Source of the DNA: Austropuccinia psidii
Lineage: Eukaryota > Basidiomycota > Pucciniomycetes > Pucciniales > Sphaerophragmiaceae
Assembly: GCA_023105745.1 (NCBI GenBank)
Contig: JALGQZ010000001.1
Coordinates: 43,362,082-43,426,081, forward strand
Length of the DNA: 64,000 bases
Direction: 5' to 3'
The number at the start of each line of letters is the position of its first letter. Position 1 is the stretch's first letter. Of the stretch, positions 23,501 through 35,620 are shown piece by piece. Below the pieces are notes generated by a model. It was not told the origin of the DNA. It worked only from the letters and a program-made list of their open reading frames with translations, and made no database searches. The position numbers and the translations under genes were made by a program.

Positions 23501-25328
23501 TTTAAATTGTACATTGATGCATGTGGAGATGGATTATGGGAAGCCCTACATCAAGTCCATCTTATTTATGACAAACCTACAGAGGGACCAGTTTGTTATA
23601 TCTCAAGGCAAATGAAACCAACAGAGGCCAGATATGGTGCAAGCCAAATGGAGTGATTATATTTAGTATTGGCACTTGAGAAATTACACTATTATCTTGA
23701 TGGAAGTGTTTTTGAAGTAATAACTGACTTTAATTCCATGAAATCACTTCTTAACATGAAAACTCCCAACAGACATATGTTGAGATGGAAAATAGCCATT
23801 CAAGAATATAGAGGAAACATGACTATAGTCCACAAAGCAGGAAGCATTCACAGGAATGCTGATGGACTTAGCAGGTGGGCATTAGCCAACACTCCTGATA
23901 ACCCAGCTTATGTACCTTTGGAAGCTGAACCACAAATTCCAATTGAAGGGAATAACATAACTGATATTGGGACTGAATTCTTTGAAGAAGTCAGAGAATC
24001 TTATAAGCAAGACAAGAATTTCCATATCTTGACTTCTTTGTTAGATAAAGACTGCAAAGATGAATCTTTAGTCAATGCACTAGATGAAGTTTGGAAAAAT
24101 TCCTACTCTGAAGGAAGATTTCACTTGTTTGATGGGATTATTTACCACAGAACCAAACATTCTTGTGTAATGACATTATTCAGCAGATTTCTTATCAATA
24201 CCGTTCTAAATGAATGCCATGATATCATCTACTCTGGACACCTGTCAGAGGACAGAACACTTGAAAAAGTGAAGAACTGTGCATGGTGGCCATCTTGGAG
24301 AAAATAGACCATTGAATACTGCCATACCTGTGACAGATGTCAGAAAGCAAACAGGATTACAGGCAAGAAATTTTGACTTATGATCCATATTCAAGAACCA
24401 AAATCCCCTTGGGAAGTTGTTCACATGGATTGGGTCACAGCACTTCTTCCAAGTGGTGACAAAAGTTATAATGCTTGCTTAGTCATTGTAGACAGATATA
24501 GCAAAACTCCCATCTTCTTACCATGTCATAAAGATGACACAGCTATGGATACAGCTGTTCTTATATGGAGTATAGTTATCTCTCATACAGGATTATTTAA
24601 GAATATCATAAGTGACAGAGATCCCAAGTTCACATCTGAACTTTGGACCAATCTTCATAGATTGTTTGGGACTAAGTTATCATTCTCTAAAGCATACCAT
24701 CCTCAGACAGATGGATTAGCAGAGAGAATGACTCAAACTTTAGAAGAAATGATCAGGAGATTTTGTGCTTATGGGTTAGAATTTAAAGACTCAGATGGCT
24801 TTTCCCATGACCGGTGCACTCTTATACCTGCATTAGAATTGGCATATAAGACATCAGTCCATTCTTCCACAGGACAAACTCCTGCTATCTTAGAAAAAGG
24901 ATGAAATCCAAGACTCCCAGCAGACACACTGAGGAAAGACTTGATTGACATTCACCCTACAGCTTCCAGCTTCAAGATAATGCTTGATAAAGTGAAACAT
25001 CATGCAAACCAAAGCATGGATGATGCTTTTGATTATGCAAAACAGAAGTTGGACAAGAGTCATAAAGTACCAGACTTCAAAGTAGGGGACTTAGTTCTAG
25101 TTTCAACCTTTAATTTTAATAATATCAAAGCCCCAAAGATACTTAAAGATTCTTATGTAGGACCTTTTGTTATTGTTGCCTTACATGAAACCAATGCAGT
25201 TCAAGTGGAATTGTGTGGTGAATTGGAAAATAAACACCCCACTTTTCCAGTCAGCTTGATAAAGCCTTATCAACCAGCTGAGAAAGAATTTTTTCCTTTG
25301 AGGAACCCAACTCCTTTAACTGTCCCAC
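20257..25328 (+). pseudogene. Family C gag-pol polyprotein, broken; ends in nested B
   Basis: Order along the strand: N-terminal gag-pol frame 20257-21084 (coiled-coil-like), capsid 21047-21535 after a frameshift (EFI, WWKSELINKWANN), zinc knuckle CHKCVSTSHLANTC (CX2CX4HX4C) near 21666, and protease with DTG near 22030. RT is 22673-23420 with several stops, keeping YIDDIITCS. RNase H is 23470-23880. Integrase has H2C2 ([18 protein letters not shown]) and the D,D35E core (MDW, SDRDPKF, LAERM). The frame reaches TPLTVP at 25323, where B inserted, and resumes at 44996. At least eight stops or frameshifts. No ATG starts the gag-pol frame here; the first codon is TTG. Confidence 0.92.
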
Positions 25329-26766
25329 TGTCAGGCTGAGTCTATATTGAAGTGGTAACAAGAGTATTTACAACTAGAATTATGACTGTGACACGTAGAA
25401 AATTAATTTAAAATAAGAGTATTGGGTTTTAAAAGATGATTTATAATATAATTAAGGGGTTCTACTATTGAATAATAGTGGTGGTGAGCACTATTGAGAA
25501 CCCGGGGTGCAATCTTACCAGTTGGGTTAAAATAATAAGAGTTACAATGATTAAATATATAATTATACCTGTTTATTACCCAAGAGTAAAACTGTTTTTG
25601 ACAGTTTACTACGTAGGGTATTCAAGAGCAGGATGAGGAGACAATTCTGGCTGTGAAAAGCCTCCTTTTTATCCTGAAATGGGGTGGAAAGGGTGCTAGA
25701 CCTTTCCACGTAGAGGAAGTGAAGATTTTTCACTCTCTAGGACTTACTTGTGGTTTGCAAACAGCCTGTATGCCCTGTATTGGGCTCAGATGTGGTTTTG
25801 AAACCACATCTGGGCGGATTTCACCAATACAGGGTGAAAATTTTGATCTGGGGACCTCACAGCCTGATTCTGACGTGTATGACGCGTAGAATGCTGTACA
25901 GAAACTGTATGGGACCCCAGTATTGACTCAAAAATGAGGTATTGAAGTAAAAACATGCCTCTTCATCTATTTGAAACCTCATATTCATGATTATGGGATA
26001 TTATTCCATGGTAAGGCTGTATATGACAGCAGGTGGGATTTTAACCTTAAAGCAGCTATAACTTTGTCAATTCTTGAGATATCAACCTCAAAATTGGTTC
26101 AGTGTGTAGCCCTGTATGTGCTCCACACAATGGGACCTCATTTGGTATGGGTATCATTAAATATGGCAAAGGTATCCCATGTACAAGATTTTTGTACATT
26201 TGTGTGTTTTAGGCAAAAAGCTGTATTGAGCTTGTTTGCCCCATAACTTCTGCAGTAGTTGAGATATGAGGAAGTGGATGACACCATCAGATAGCCCGGA
26301 TTGTGCTCTTTCCAAAAAGACCCCGCTTCAGGTATCCCACGCTAAAACTGTAGAAGTTAGATGAGAGGTGAATGTTTTGTTCACCCTTATTTGGCGTGAA
26401 ATTGACCATAACTCCAGTAATATTGGTGCTAGCTCAGTTTGGCTGGTACCATTGGATAGCCCTGGCTTAAAGCTTAATTTTGAGTACCCATTTGATGGGG
26501 TTAAGCCTCTCCTTCTAGATTTTAGATGAGAGGTGAAAATTAAGGTTTATGCTCAGCAATAACTTTGAGCAGGAATAACTTTGTTATTTCTTGTCCTATG
26601 GTGATGGGACTTATATTTTCAGAAAGAGGTAAGTTTCCTCTTTCTTCTGATACCTTTTTAGCTGATTTGGCTCAGCTCCATGTTTTGGTGGTATCTTGGC
26701 TATACCATTGGTTTATGGTATTTTGGCTGTCATGCTTGTGCTCTGGTTTTGAGTCACAGGCTGACA
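25329..26766 (-). repeat. 3' LTR of B
   Basis: 1438 bp, TGTCAGGCTGAG...CACAGGCTGACA on the plus strand. A frame of 78 codons at 25653-25889 recurs in the other LTR, but only because LTRs are copies. The two LTRs differ by scattered point changes and no net indel. Confidence 0.95.
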
Positions 26767-26780
26767 TACCCTCCCTCTAA
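26767..26780 (-). other. Polypurine tract of B
   Basis: Minus strand AGAGGGAGGGTA abuts the LTR start TGTCAGCC. It lies only about ten bases after the gag-pol stop codon, so B has almost no 3' UTR. Confidence 0.8.
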
Positions 26781-26790
26781 AAAAGGCTCA

Positions 26791-29700
26791 TCATTGATGA
26801 GACTGTTCAGTCCTCCTAGAGGCTCTGAATCTCCTTAAATGAAGTTTCCCATCTGGTATGGCATCTTCTGCCAACCATTTGTCTTTATCTGCTGTCTGGT
26901 TCTTGAATCTGACTAGGTATTGTCTTTGATCCTTCCCATTGAGTCTGATCTTCCTGGCCCTGATGATCTTACTCACAGGTCCAGGGGAGTCTTCCACTTC
27001 CACTATCTCTTGTGGTGTGGGGTTCTTTCTTCTGGAGGGGAATTTATCCTCTTCTGTCTGGAAGTATGGTTTGACCAAACTCACTGGAAAGACTGGATGT
27101 TTCCTTGAAAGCTCCTCAGTGAGTTTGATGTCCACTGCATTTTTCCCTATCAACTTAATGATAGTAAAAGGTCCTACAAATGAGTCCCTCATCTTTTTAG
27201 GTCCTTTGAGATTGTTGAAGTTCAGTGTAGAAACCAACACCTGGTCCCCTTCTTTGAAGTCAGGTTCCATATGTGATTTGTCCCACCTCTGCTTATTGTA
27301 TTCTTTTGCCTCAGCTATGCATTTGTAAGCTGTATCGCAGGCCCTCTTCCACATATCATGGAAGTCTTTGGCTGTGGGATGGATGGTCAGAAGGTTTTTC
27401 TTCAAGTGATCCACAGGCAACAGGGGATTCCACCCTTTCTCTACCAAGGCAGGTGTTTTTCCTGTGGTGGAGTGCTGACTTGTGTTATAAGCCAGTTGGG
27501 CAGCTGGTAAGAGGGTAACCCAATCATGGGTGTATCCCTCATGGTCCTTGTACTCCATGCCATAGGCACAGAATCTTCTGAGGATGTCCTCCATTGTTTG
27601 TATCATCCTTTCAGCTAGGCCATCTGTTTGTGGATGGTAAGCTGTGGAAAAAGCAAGTTTGGTACCAAGCATGTCATATAAGTTAGTCCAAAATTCAGAT
27701 GTGAATTTTGGGTCCCTATCACTAATGATGATCTTAGGGACTCCACAGGTAGATATGATGTTATTCCAAAACAACACAGCAGTATCCATGGCTGTGTCTT
27801 CTTTATGGCATGGTAGACACCTCATGCTTTTGCCGAACCTATCAACTATGATCAAACAGGCATTATAGTTTTCTTTGCCCCCTGGGACAAGTCCTGTTAC
27901 CCAGTCCATGTTGATGGTTTCCCATGGGTGTTTGGGTTCTTCTATGTGTTTAAGTAACCCATACTTCTTCCCATGTTTCCTATTTGCCTTTTGGCATCTT
28001 TCACAAGTGTTGATGTATTCACTCAACTCTTGTTCCCACTTGGGCCACCAAGCTGTGCTTGCTACCCTCTCTTTGGTCCTGTCCTCACTCATGTGTCCCA
28101 TATAGGGGCAGTCATGGCATTCTTGTAGGATCAATGAGATGTGGTCTCTGTCTACCACTGTGAGTGCACTTGTGTGCTTTTCTCTGTGGTGGAACAGGCC
28201 ATCTATAAGAAAAAACTTATTGTCCTCATAGGCCCTCAAGCAAGGTTCTTCCAGCTGGGTTTCCAGTTCTGGACTCCTGTACTTTTGTTGAAGGAGTTGG
28301 AGTAGTATGCTACACTGTTTGTGTTTGGCATAAGACTTCTGTACTGCACTGAAGAATTCCATGTGCAGTTCTGAGGAACTTATTCCCAGTATGGGAGTTT
28401 CTGTCCCTTCTGAGTCAGTGTCTCCACTGTCAAGGGTACCACTTTCTGGTGCCCATTCAGATATTCTGAAGTTCTTCCTCCTATCTATTTCCATGAAATG
28501 GATAGGGATTTTTGCTGCAACTTCTGGGTCATAAGCTGGATTGCTTTTGACATTGTCCAGTGGCCATCTGCTGAGGCCATCTGCATTGGTATGGCTTTTA
28601 CCTTCCTTGTATATGATGGTCATGTTCCCTCTATACTCCTGGATGGCTATTTGCCATCTCAGCATATGTCTATTTGTAGTCTTCATGTTTAGTAAAGACT
28701 TCAAGGCTGTGCAGTCTATGTAGACTTCAAAGACTGCACCCTCCAAATAATAATGGAGTTTTTCTAGAGCCCAGACTAGACATAGACATTCAGTCTGGGT
28801 GGCCCCATACCTGGCTTCTAAATCTTTCAGCTGCCTTGAGATGTAGCAAATTACTCCTTCTCTTGGTTCACCATCCACAATTTGTCTTTGGTGAAGGGCT
28901 GCTCCTAGGCCTTGACTGCATTCTGCATCTATATATAACTTGAATGGTAGTTCAAAGTCAGGTAAGATGAGCACAGGTGGATTAGTGAGTTCATATTTGA
29001 TCCTCTCATATGAATCCCTCCTTTCCTTGGTTATTTCAAAAACTACATCTTTTGAACATAACTTGTATAAACTACTAGTTATGTGTGCAAAATGTTTGAT
29101 ATGGTTTCTATAGTAGCTAACAAACGCAAGGAAAGATTGCATCTCTTTGATGTTCTTTGGTACTGGTTTCTGCAGTACTGCTGCTACTTTATTCTTGTCA
29201 ATTGCCAGACTAAGACCTGAGACTTTATGTCCTAGAGCCAGTAACTCTTGTTGGCCAAAATTGCACTTTTTAAGTGAAGTTTTCAGATTTATGGGTGTGC
29301 ATTTACTTAGCACTCTGTCTATGTATTGCACATGGTCTTCCCATGTCTCTGAGTGTATAATGATATCATCAATATATACTACCATCCAGCCTTCCAATAT
29401 TTCATCTTGAAATATTGTGTCCATCATCCTTTGGAAGTGGGCTGGTGCATTCTTGATGCCAAATGGCATTCTGGTGTACTCATATATGCCCATATGGCAT
29501 ATTATTCTGAGTAATTTCATGGAATTTGGTTTAACTCCATTTTGGTGGAAGCCTTTCATACAATCCATCTTGGTTATGTATTTGGCTTTGGCCAGCTTAT
29601 CCAAGGCGTGAGGTATCCTTGGTATAGGGTACCTGTCTGCTTTTGTGTAGTTATTCAGGGCTCTGAAGTCCCCACACAGTCTAGACTTGCCATCATTCCA

Positions 29701-31858
29701 GGTGATGAGGACAGGAGTGGTGATTTCCACTATTTCATTATGTCCAATCTTTCTGACAACATCCATGTCCAGGAGTTCATTGATATGTTTCTCAATTTCC
29801 TTCCTGGTTTCCAGGCTTGCTGGATAAGGAGGTCTCCTCAGCATAGGTGGATAAGGCCTTTCCACATCCAGATATAGTTCTATATCATGGCCTTTGATCT
29901 TGCCTAATGGTTCTTCTCCAATGGCAAATGCTGGTCTATTCTTTCTCAGCATCTTCAGTAAACTTAGTTTTTGTTTACTGGTGAGGGTAGTGCTAAATTG
30001 TCCCTCTCTGAATTCCTTCAGAAGTTCTTCTAGTGGATCTTGAGAAGATATCTGGTATATGTCAAGTGAAAATTTCTTTTCCTTGTTAGTACCAATGGTG
30101 ATGTGCCTATTTTTACTGTTGTAAATGTCTATGCCATACATCCTCTGGTAATCTGTTCCCAGTAAAAATCCTTGGATGTGGGCATCATTAAGCACTACAA
30201 ACTCTGGGTTGAGTCTGATATTACCTTTCCTGTGGGGTATAATTATCTCTTTGATAATTGTCCCAATGGAAGGCATCTTCCCTGATGCACTTTTAAATTT
30301 CTTTGCCTTAGTGGGCAAGAGCTGTTTTTCCCAATTGGGGAAGTGGGTATCCAGATAATTTCTGGCTACTCTGGAGCAGTGTGCTCCACTATCAATGATC
30401 AGTGGGTGCTGGGCATTGTCAATACAAACAGTCATTTTTGTCGCTGTCCCATGTATATATGCCATTCCTTTGGTTGGTGTAACCAGGAATGTTTGTGCAT
30501 CTTGTGTGTGTTTGCACAAGTTCTTGGTAGCAGTGTCTTGTGGCATTCCTGCTTCCAACTGTATGTCCTGGATTTCCAGTGGGGTTTCCTCTTGGTATTC
30601 CACTAGAAATTCCTCTCTTGGGTCTTGCTCATCCTCAGATGGTTCTCTGATGGCATCACCCATGGAGTCTGATTCAGAATCCTCTGTTGGAGGTTCTTCC
30701 TCAGGGACTTTCTCTATGGCATAGACTTTTTTCTTTGCCTTTGGACAGTTGTTGGCATAGTGGTCTGTTGAACCACAATTGTGACAAGAATTCTTCTTCT
30801 TAGCCACTTCTGCCACTCTTTCTCTGGGTTTGTCTTTAATCTCTACCCTGAGTGGTTGTTTCTCTTTGAAACTGCTGCTTCTATATGGGGTGAATTTCCC
30901 TATATTAGTCCTCTTCCTTATGTCTTGTAAGGTGTTGGCTATGACATCTAGAGTGCAATTTTGGTTGCATCTGCATTTTACTGCATGCTCTAGTTCTCCT
31001 GGCAGTTGTGTCAGAAGTTTGTGATTCCTCATTTGGATGTTCATCTGAGGATCAATGGCTTTAAGTCTTTTAGACTGTCTGAGACACCAATCATATGGAT
31101 CTTTGTCCACAGAGTATTTGTCATTCTCAAATGACATGGTCTTTTGCCATATCCAAGTTCCATTACTGTACTTTTGGATGATTTGACTCTTCCACCATGG
31201 CCAGTTTCTTCTGCCATGGATTTCTTTCATTTCTGTGTACCATATGCTTGCATGACCTTTAAATGCAGTATTCAATCTAGCAGTGATCCAGTAGTCTGGT
31301 ATGCTTGGTACATCAATGAAGAGTCCATCAATATAATCTATGAGTTCCATATGATCATATTCTCCTGATCCAGAGAATTTGGGCCAGCTTGAGGCCTCAG
31401 GAAGCTGTTTCAAGGCTTCCTTCTCTGAATAAGACATGCCATCTCCATCCTGGTATTGTGATGGAGGTCTTGCCTTATTCAACAACATGGCATCTGGTTT
31501 GATGTCATCTGGTTGATATGGATTCTCCATAGCTTGGCCTTGTGGTTGGGGCTTCAAGCTATGGTAGGCATTAAACAACTTGTTAATTTCTTGATCCAGA
31601 CACTCCCTGTCCCTTGTGCTGTGGTGTTGTTCTTCAAAGACTATATTCAGTCTTTTGTTGGTTTCTTCAGAGGCTTTGCTCAGTTGAGCATATCCTTCTT
31701 GAAGATTCTTAACTATTTGTTCCAAGGAGGCTTGAGTTTGTCTCATCCTCTGTTGGCTAGCTTTAATTTCTGCAAACTTCTTTGCAGATTGTTCATCATA
31801 TTGGGACATTTGTAACCACAGTGTATCACTGTTGATGTTACTCTCAGATGTGACAATG
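26791..31858 (-). CDS. Family B gag-pol polyprotein (3' part, split by A)
   Basis: An open frame of at least 1672 residues counted from an internal ATG at 31809. It has an N-terminal coiled coil (1-85), gag capsid about 140-300, and a CCHC knuckle C342/C345/H350/C355. Protease is IIDSGA with D473. RT has YIDD at 812-815. RNase H carboxylates are D961, E1007, D1032 and D1077. Integrase has H1232/H1239/C1269/C1272 and D1302, D1364, E1400, exact D,D35E spacing. A chromodomain-like end at about 1610-1660 has YLVRFKN and DKWLAE. No frameshift or stop. Codons continue upstream of 31809 to the A insertion and, across it, in frame into 41842-42629. It copies and inserts the element; A has severed it from its promoter and 5' end. 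Confidence 0.93.
31854..31858. other. Target-site duplication of A (left)
   Basis: CAATG, repeated at 41837-41841 on the other side of the A element. Confidence 0.95.
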
Positions 31859-33094
31859 TGTCACAACCACGTATTTTGACCCTCCTCCTTGATGGCGGGG
31901 GCAACCCAACCTGGAGCCAAGTTGGGGCCAATTGGCCATGTCATATCATTTATGGCCAATTGACCCCTTTTGGGTGTTCCATGGCTCTTATGCCATAACC
32001 CATTCCATTGGCCACTTATGGCCCCCATCATCCTTTATGGCCTCAGGCCATATCCTGCGTCATTGGCCCTCTTGGCCAATTTCCACCTCACCAACCCCCA
32101 GGCCTCCATCACTGTTTTTGGGCCTGGGGGGTCCCTTTGTCTTCCAGGGGCTTCCAGGCCCCATGGCCACCTTCATTGGTTTCCTGGCCACCCCTTTCAT
32201 TATGGGGGTTTTGGCCTAAATGGCCTTTTTGGGCCATTTAGGCCCCCCACGGCTTCTACGGTCCGCGGTCCGTAGGCGGATTAGGCCCCTTTTGGCCTAA
32301 TCCAATGAGGCAAAAAGGGGCCAAAGGGGGCAGCCACCTAGCCCCCAAGGCCAGGTGGGTCCCAAACCACAATTGGGCCCACCTGAGCCATTTTTGGCCA
32401 CCAATCCCTTGGACCCATTTTGGCCATAAATCCCGTAGGACCCACTTTTGGTCCTGGACCACCATGGACCAACTTCACCTTCATGGCCTCTGGCAACCAC
32501 CAGAGGCCACCAAATCATCTCAACAAGCATTTCCCTCAACTTAAGGGGAATTCTTTCCTTTCCTTCATGCACTCCGTACTCAAGATTGCAGGTGTGGTGC
32601 ATATATGGTATTATATACCATTATGCACCATTTTTACTCAGCAATCCAATGGTGACGTTTTCAGGACCCAATTCCACCTTTCCATTTCAAGGTCCATAAT
32701 TCCAACGCCCATTTCGAAGGAGGACTTTTCAGCTTATCAGTCTGGCAATCCATGGCGGCAATTCAGAAGATCATTCAAGGATCCCAACCACCTGTATCTG
32801 CAGGAGGTGGGTTGGTACAATTCATTCAGGATTATTCTAAGGTCAATTCTCAAGAGGTATTACAAAATTCAATCAGTTGTCAAGACATCAAGTATTCAAT
32901 ACTCCTTGGACAACCCAATTCATCCGTACAGGCCTTATTCAATCAACCTGTATGGCCTTGGCCCAATTGGGCCATTTCTTATTCCACTGTGGGAATTCCA
33001 TCACACAGTTCAAATTTCAAGATGGCCAGAACTGTATTTCCCGATTCGGACAATACAGTCATTGATCCACCTTCCAGGATCAACTTTTCAGCTT

Positions 33095-33111
33095 TTCACA
33101 TATACTGGCCA
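33095..33111 (+). promoter_or_regulatory. Probable TATA box of the A LTR
   Basis: TTTCACATATACTGGCC is kept in LTR copies whose surroundings have diverged (minus strand near 15045-15060, 47975-47990, 49315-49335, 62158-62175). CATATA lies 36-40 bp upstream of 33141, the proposed first base of the RNA. Position and conservation fit a core promoter; the start site itself is inferred. Confidence 0.6.
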
Positions 33112-33140
33112 CCTTTTCAGCACCTGGGGACTTTTTCCCC

Positions 33141-33154
33141 AGTTAATTAATATA
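33141..33154 (+). promoter_or_regulatory. Proposed R start / self-primer of A-1
   Basis: AGTTAATTAATATA follows a GGGGACTTTTTCCCC inverted repeat. It is the perfect reverse complement of 33529-33542, just past the LTR. In Tf1/sushi-type elements the first bases of the RNA fold back on the PBS and prime reverse transcription. The block is exact in the solo LTRs at 48905 and 61747. Confidence 0.6.
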
Positions 33155-33528
33155 GTGGATTTATTTTTATCCTTATTTTCTTTTACCTTATTAAAGTTAA
33201 TACTGATAATCTTAAGTCAGTCATTCAGCACCCTTTTCTTTTATTTCCTCGCCTGTCCAGTGGATATTGGTGGTCATATCCTTATACTAATTCCATTTCC
33301 CTTTCTGGCAGGTTGAAACAGTGAATTGAGGATTCACTTGGTTGGCTTCTTTATTATCTTTGGCCATTGGCTTCATCTTTTCTTATCTCATCTTTTGGCA
33401 TACTTGTTTTCCCCTTTATTCTTTCTTAAAGAAATTCATTCTTATTATTCTTTTATCTCTGGAGCCCTCCAAGTGAGTTCTTGATTCCTGAGTGCCAGGC
33501 CCTCTTCTTCCAAGAGCCCCTGTGACAT

Positions 33529-33542
33529 TATATTAATTAACT
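33529..33542 (+). other. Primer binding block of A-1 (self-complementary type)
   Basis: TATATTAATTAACT begins one base after the LTR end. It lacks the TGG expected of a tRNA-CCA primed site, unlike B, C and D. It is complementary over all 14 bases to 33141-33154. TTAATTAA is itself palindromic, so six of the fourteen pairs carry the extra information. Confidence 0.6.
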
Positions 33543-34282
33543 CATAATTCTTCTTCATTCATTCATTCTTTTATTCTTATATTTAAATTCATTCATTCAT
33601 TTCATCAAAATTATGATTCTTTGACGTTTTATGATCTTATGATTCTTCATCACCTCTCAATTTTCCCTCATTCATTCTTCATTCTGAAAATTGAAAGCTG
33701 ACCCATTTTTTAATTTCTGTTATCTTCTCAATCTCATTCTCAATCTTAATCAATCTATTTTTATCCATAATTCAGGCATTTTTATCTTTGGTTCTCAAGT
33801 TATTCATCAGGTTATTCAGACACGTTCTTCATATCAGGATTCACTTTGATTTATTCCTCAAGATTGTTTGATTTTTTGGAAGAATTCACTTGAAAATTGA
33901 TTTGATTGACTAATTTGACATAATTGAAATTGACCTCAAGATAATTGATTGACCTGAAGACTTTATTGATTTTGCTGATTATTCACATCAAGATTATTGA
34001 CATAAATTGATTTTGACTCGAGAATTCATTTTGATTGATTGATTTTTTCTGCAAGATTTTGATTTGATTTGATTTTGATTGTTTGATTGATTGTTTTTAT
34101 TGACTTCAAGATTCTCATTGATATTGATTTTTACTTCAAGACTCATTTGATTTGATTGATTGACGTATTTGGAGAATTTTGATTCATTGATTATCCAATT
34201 TCCTCAAGATTTGATTGTTGATTTTGTACTTCAAGAAAATTTTGATTTTATTTCATTTATTTGGTTGATTATTCCTGAAATC
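33543..34282 (+). other. A-1 leader, low complexity
   Basis: About 740 bp of TTGATT/TCAAGA-rich low-complexity sequence before gag, with a direct counterpart in A-2. The gag frame is open back to a TTG at 34160, but those 41 codons are AT-rich leader, so I place the start at 34283. No other gene seen. Confidence 0.7.
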
Positions 34283-35620
34283 ATGCCAGTTCAACATTCA
34301 CCTCCAGCAAGACAGACTAGATCTCAGGCCAGAGCTCAAGCTGTTCTGACTCCAACTCCAAGGGCTCCTCTTGATGGTACCCCAGCAGTTTCTCAACTGA
34401 GGGCCAGATTGGACAGAGGACCCATTATGGAAGGAGCAGCACCATCCAGGAAGGAAGGAAGAGGGCCAAGAAGGTCAATGTCTTTATCAGGAGTGGTTGG
34501 CGGATTCCCAGGATTTTCAAGAACCAGTCCCAAGGTTCAAGGTGAAGATGGTGAAGAGGAGGAGGAGAATTCTGTGGAAGAGGAAGAGTCTAATGGCACT
34601 GAGGCTGCTCCTGCTCCTGTGGGAGCATCTGAGGGCACCAGAGGACCAACTCTAGCCCAGTCTGATCAGCCTGCCTCTCATCAGCCTGAACCGTCTTTAT
34701 TGGCCATTATGCAACAAATGACTCAGATTATGGCCAATCTGCAAGCAGCTTCTTCTTCTGAATTATCAAGACCACCAGCCTTCAAGACTCCCTCTATGAA
34801 GGCTCCAGAATGCTTTGATGGGACTCAGCCCTTCAAAGTCAGAAGCTTTATTCAGTCTTGCCAACTCATCTTTCATAATGACCCGGCAAACTTCTCTCAA
34901 GACAGAAAGAAGGTTCTTTATGCCACTTCATTCTTAGTTGGCAGGGCTGCAAAATGGATTGAGCCTTATCTTTCCAACCTCAATAATCAAGACTCAAATT
35001 ATCTCCTCAATTCCTGGTCATTATTCGAATCCCAATTGTTCACTTTATTTGGAGACCCAAATGAAGTTAGAAAAGCAGAAGCTGAATTGGATGGCCTTAG
35101 GATGAAAGAAGGTGGGCATGTTGCTTTGTATATTGCCGATTTCAGGAGTTTGGTTTCAAGAATTGGGGATTGGGGTGAAAGGGCTCTTATTCATCATTTC
35201 AGGAAGGGTTTGGCCTCCAGGATTCTGGATCAATTGGCCTCCCATCCTTCAAACATTGATTCTCTTCAAGACTTAATGGACGTCAGCCTGGAACTTGATA
35301 CCAGGTACCATGAGAGGCAGAAGGAAAAGAATCATCATCAAGAGAAGAAGCCTGAAGCCTCAAAGTCTCACTCTTCTCATCATCAAGTTTCTTCAAGTTC
35401 AAGACCAAAGAAGAAATTTCATTCTCAAAAGCGGGACAAGCCCCATTCTTCATTGTTGAATAAGGACTTCAAGTTGAAAGGTTCTGAAAAGGAAAGAAGA
35501 ATCAAGGAGGGGTTGTGTACCTATTGTGGTGGGAAGCATAGTCTTGAGTCCTGTGTCAAAAGGCCTCAAAACAAGCTTACCCAACCGTCAGGCAGTTTTC
35601 CCAGCCAGGGAAAAGCCTGA
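34283..35620 (+). CDS. Gag of A-1
   Basis: 445 residues from ATG 34283 ([20 protein letters not shown]). Forms the virus-like particle. Order: basic, proline-rich N-terminus; a very acidic stretch (GEEEEEN, VEEEES); a capsid domain starting near [13 protein letters not shown] and including [20 protein letters not shown]; a Ser/His/Lys-rich linker; and a zinc knuckle [13 protein letters not shown] near the end (35516-35554). The knuckle is CX2CX3HX4C, one residue shorter than the usual CX2CX4HX4C, and A-2 has the same spacing. The frame ends QGKA-stop with the frameshift signal immediately at the stop. Pol overlaps the last 70 bases in the -1 register. Confidence 0.93.
   Translation: MPVQHSPPARQTRSQARAQAVLTPTPRAPLDGTPAVSQLRARLDRGPIMEGAAPSRKEGRGPRRSMSLSGVVGGFPGFSRTSPKVQGEDGEEEEENSVEEEESNGTEAAPAPVGASEGTRGPTLAQSDQPASHQPEPSLLAIMQQMTQIMANLQAASSSELSRPPAFKTPSMKAPECFDGTQPFKVRSFIQSCQLIFHNDPANFSQDRKKVLYATSFLVGRAAKWIEPYLSNLNNQDSNYLLNSWSLFESQLFTLFGDPNEVRKAEAELDGLRMKEGGHVALYIADFRSLVSRIGDWGERALIHHFRKGLASRILDQLASHPSNIDSLQDLMDVSLELDTRYHERQKEKNHHQEKKPEASKSHSSHHQVSSSSRPKKKFHSQKRDKPHSSLLNKDFKLKGSEKERRIKEGLCTYCGGKHSLESCVKRPQNKLTQPSGSFPSQGKA

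Larger units (their letters stand above)
31859..33527 (+). repeat. 5' LTR of A-1
   Basis: 1669 bp. U3 is GGCC-rich (31919-32460), followed by a near-perfect 34-bp palindrome (32596-32629), a TATA-like TTTCACATATACTGGCC (33095-33111) and the conserved CCCCAGTTAATTAATATA block (33137-33154). A 298-codon open frame (32420-33316) spans U3-R, but related LTRs do not preserve it as one frame. Confidence 0.95.

Noticed and set aside
26920..31815. Many plus-strand frames opposite B gag-pol
   Set aside because: Antisense shadows of a confidently identified polyprotein.
32420..33316. 298-codon open frame in the 5' LTR (and its 307-codon twin at 40702-41625)
   Set aside because: The two copies are identical because LTRs are copies of each other. 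In A-3 the corresponding protein similarity switches frames, so selection for a protein is not supported.
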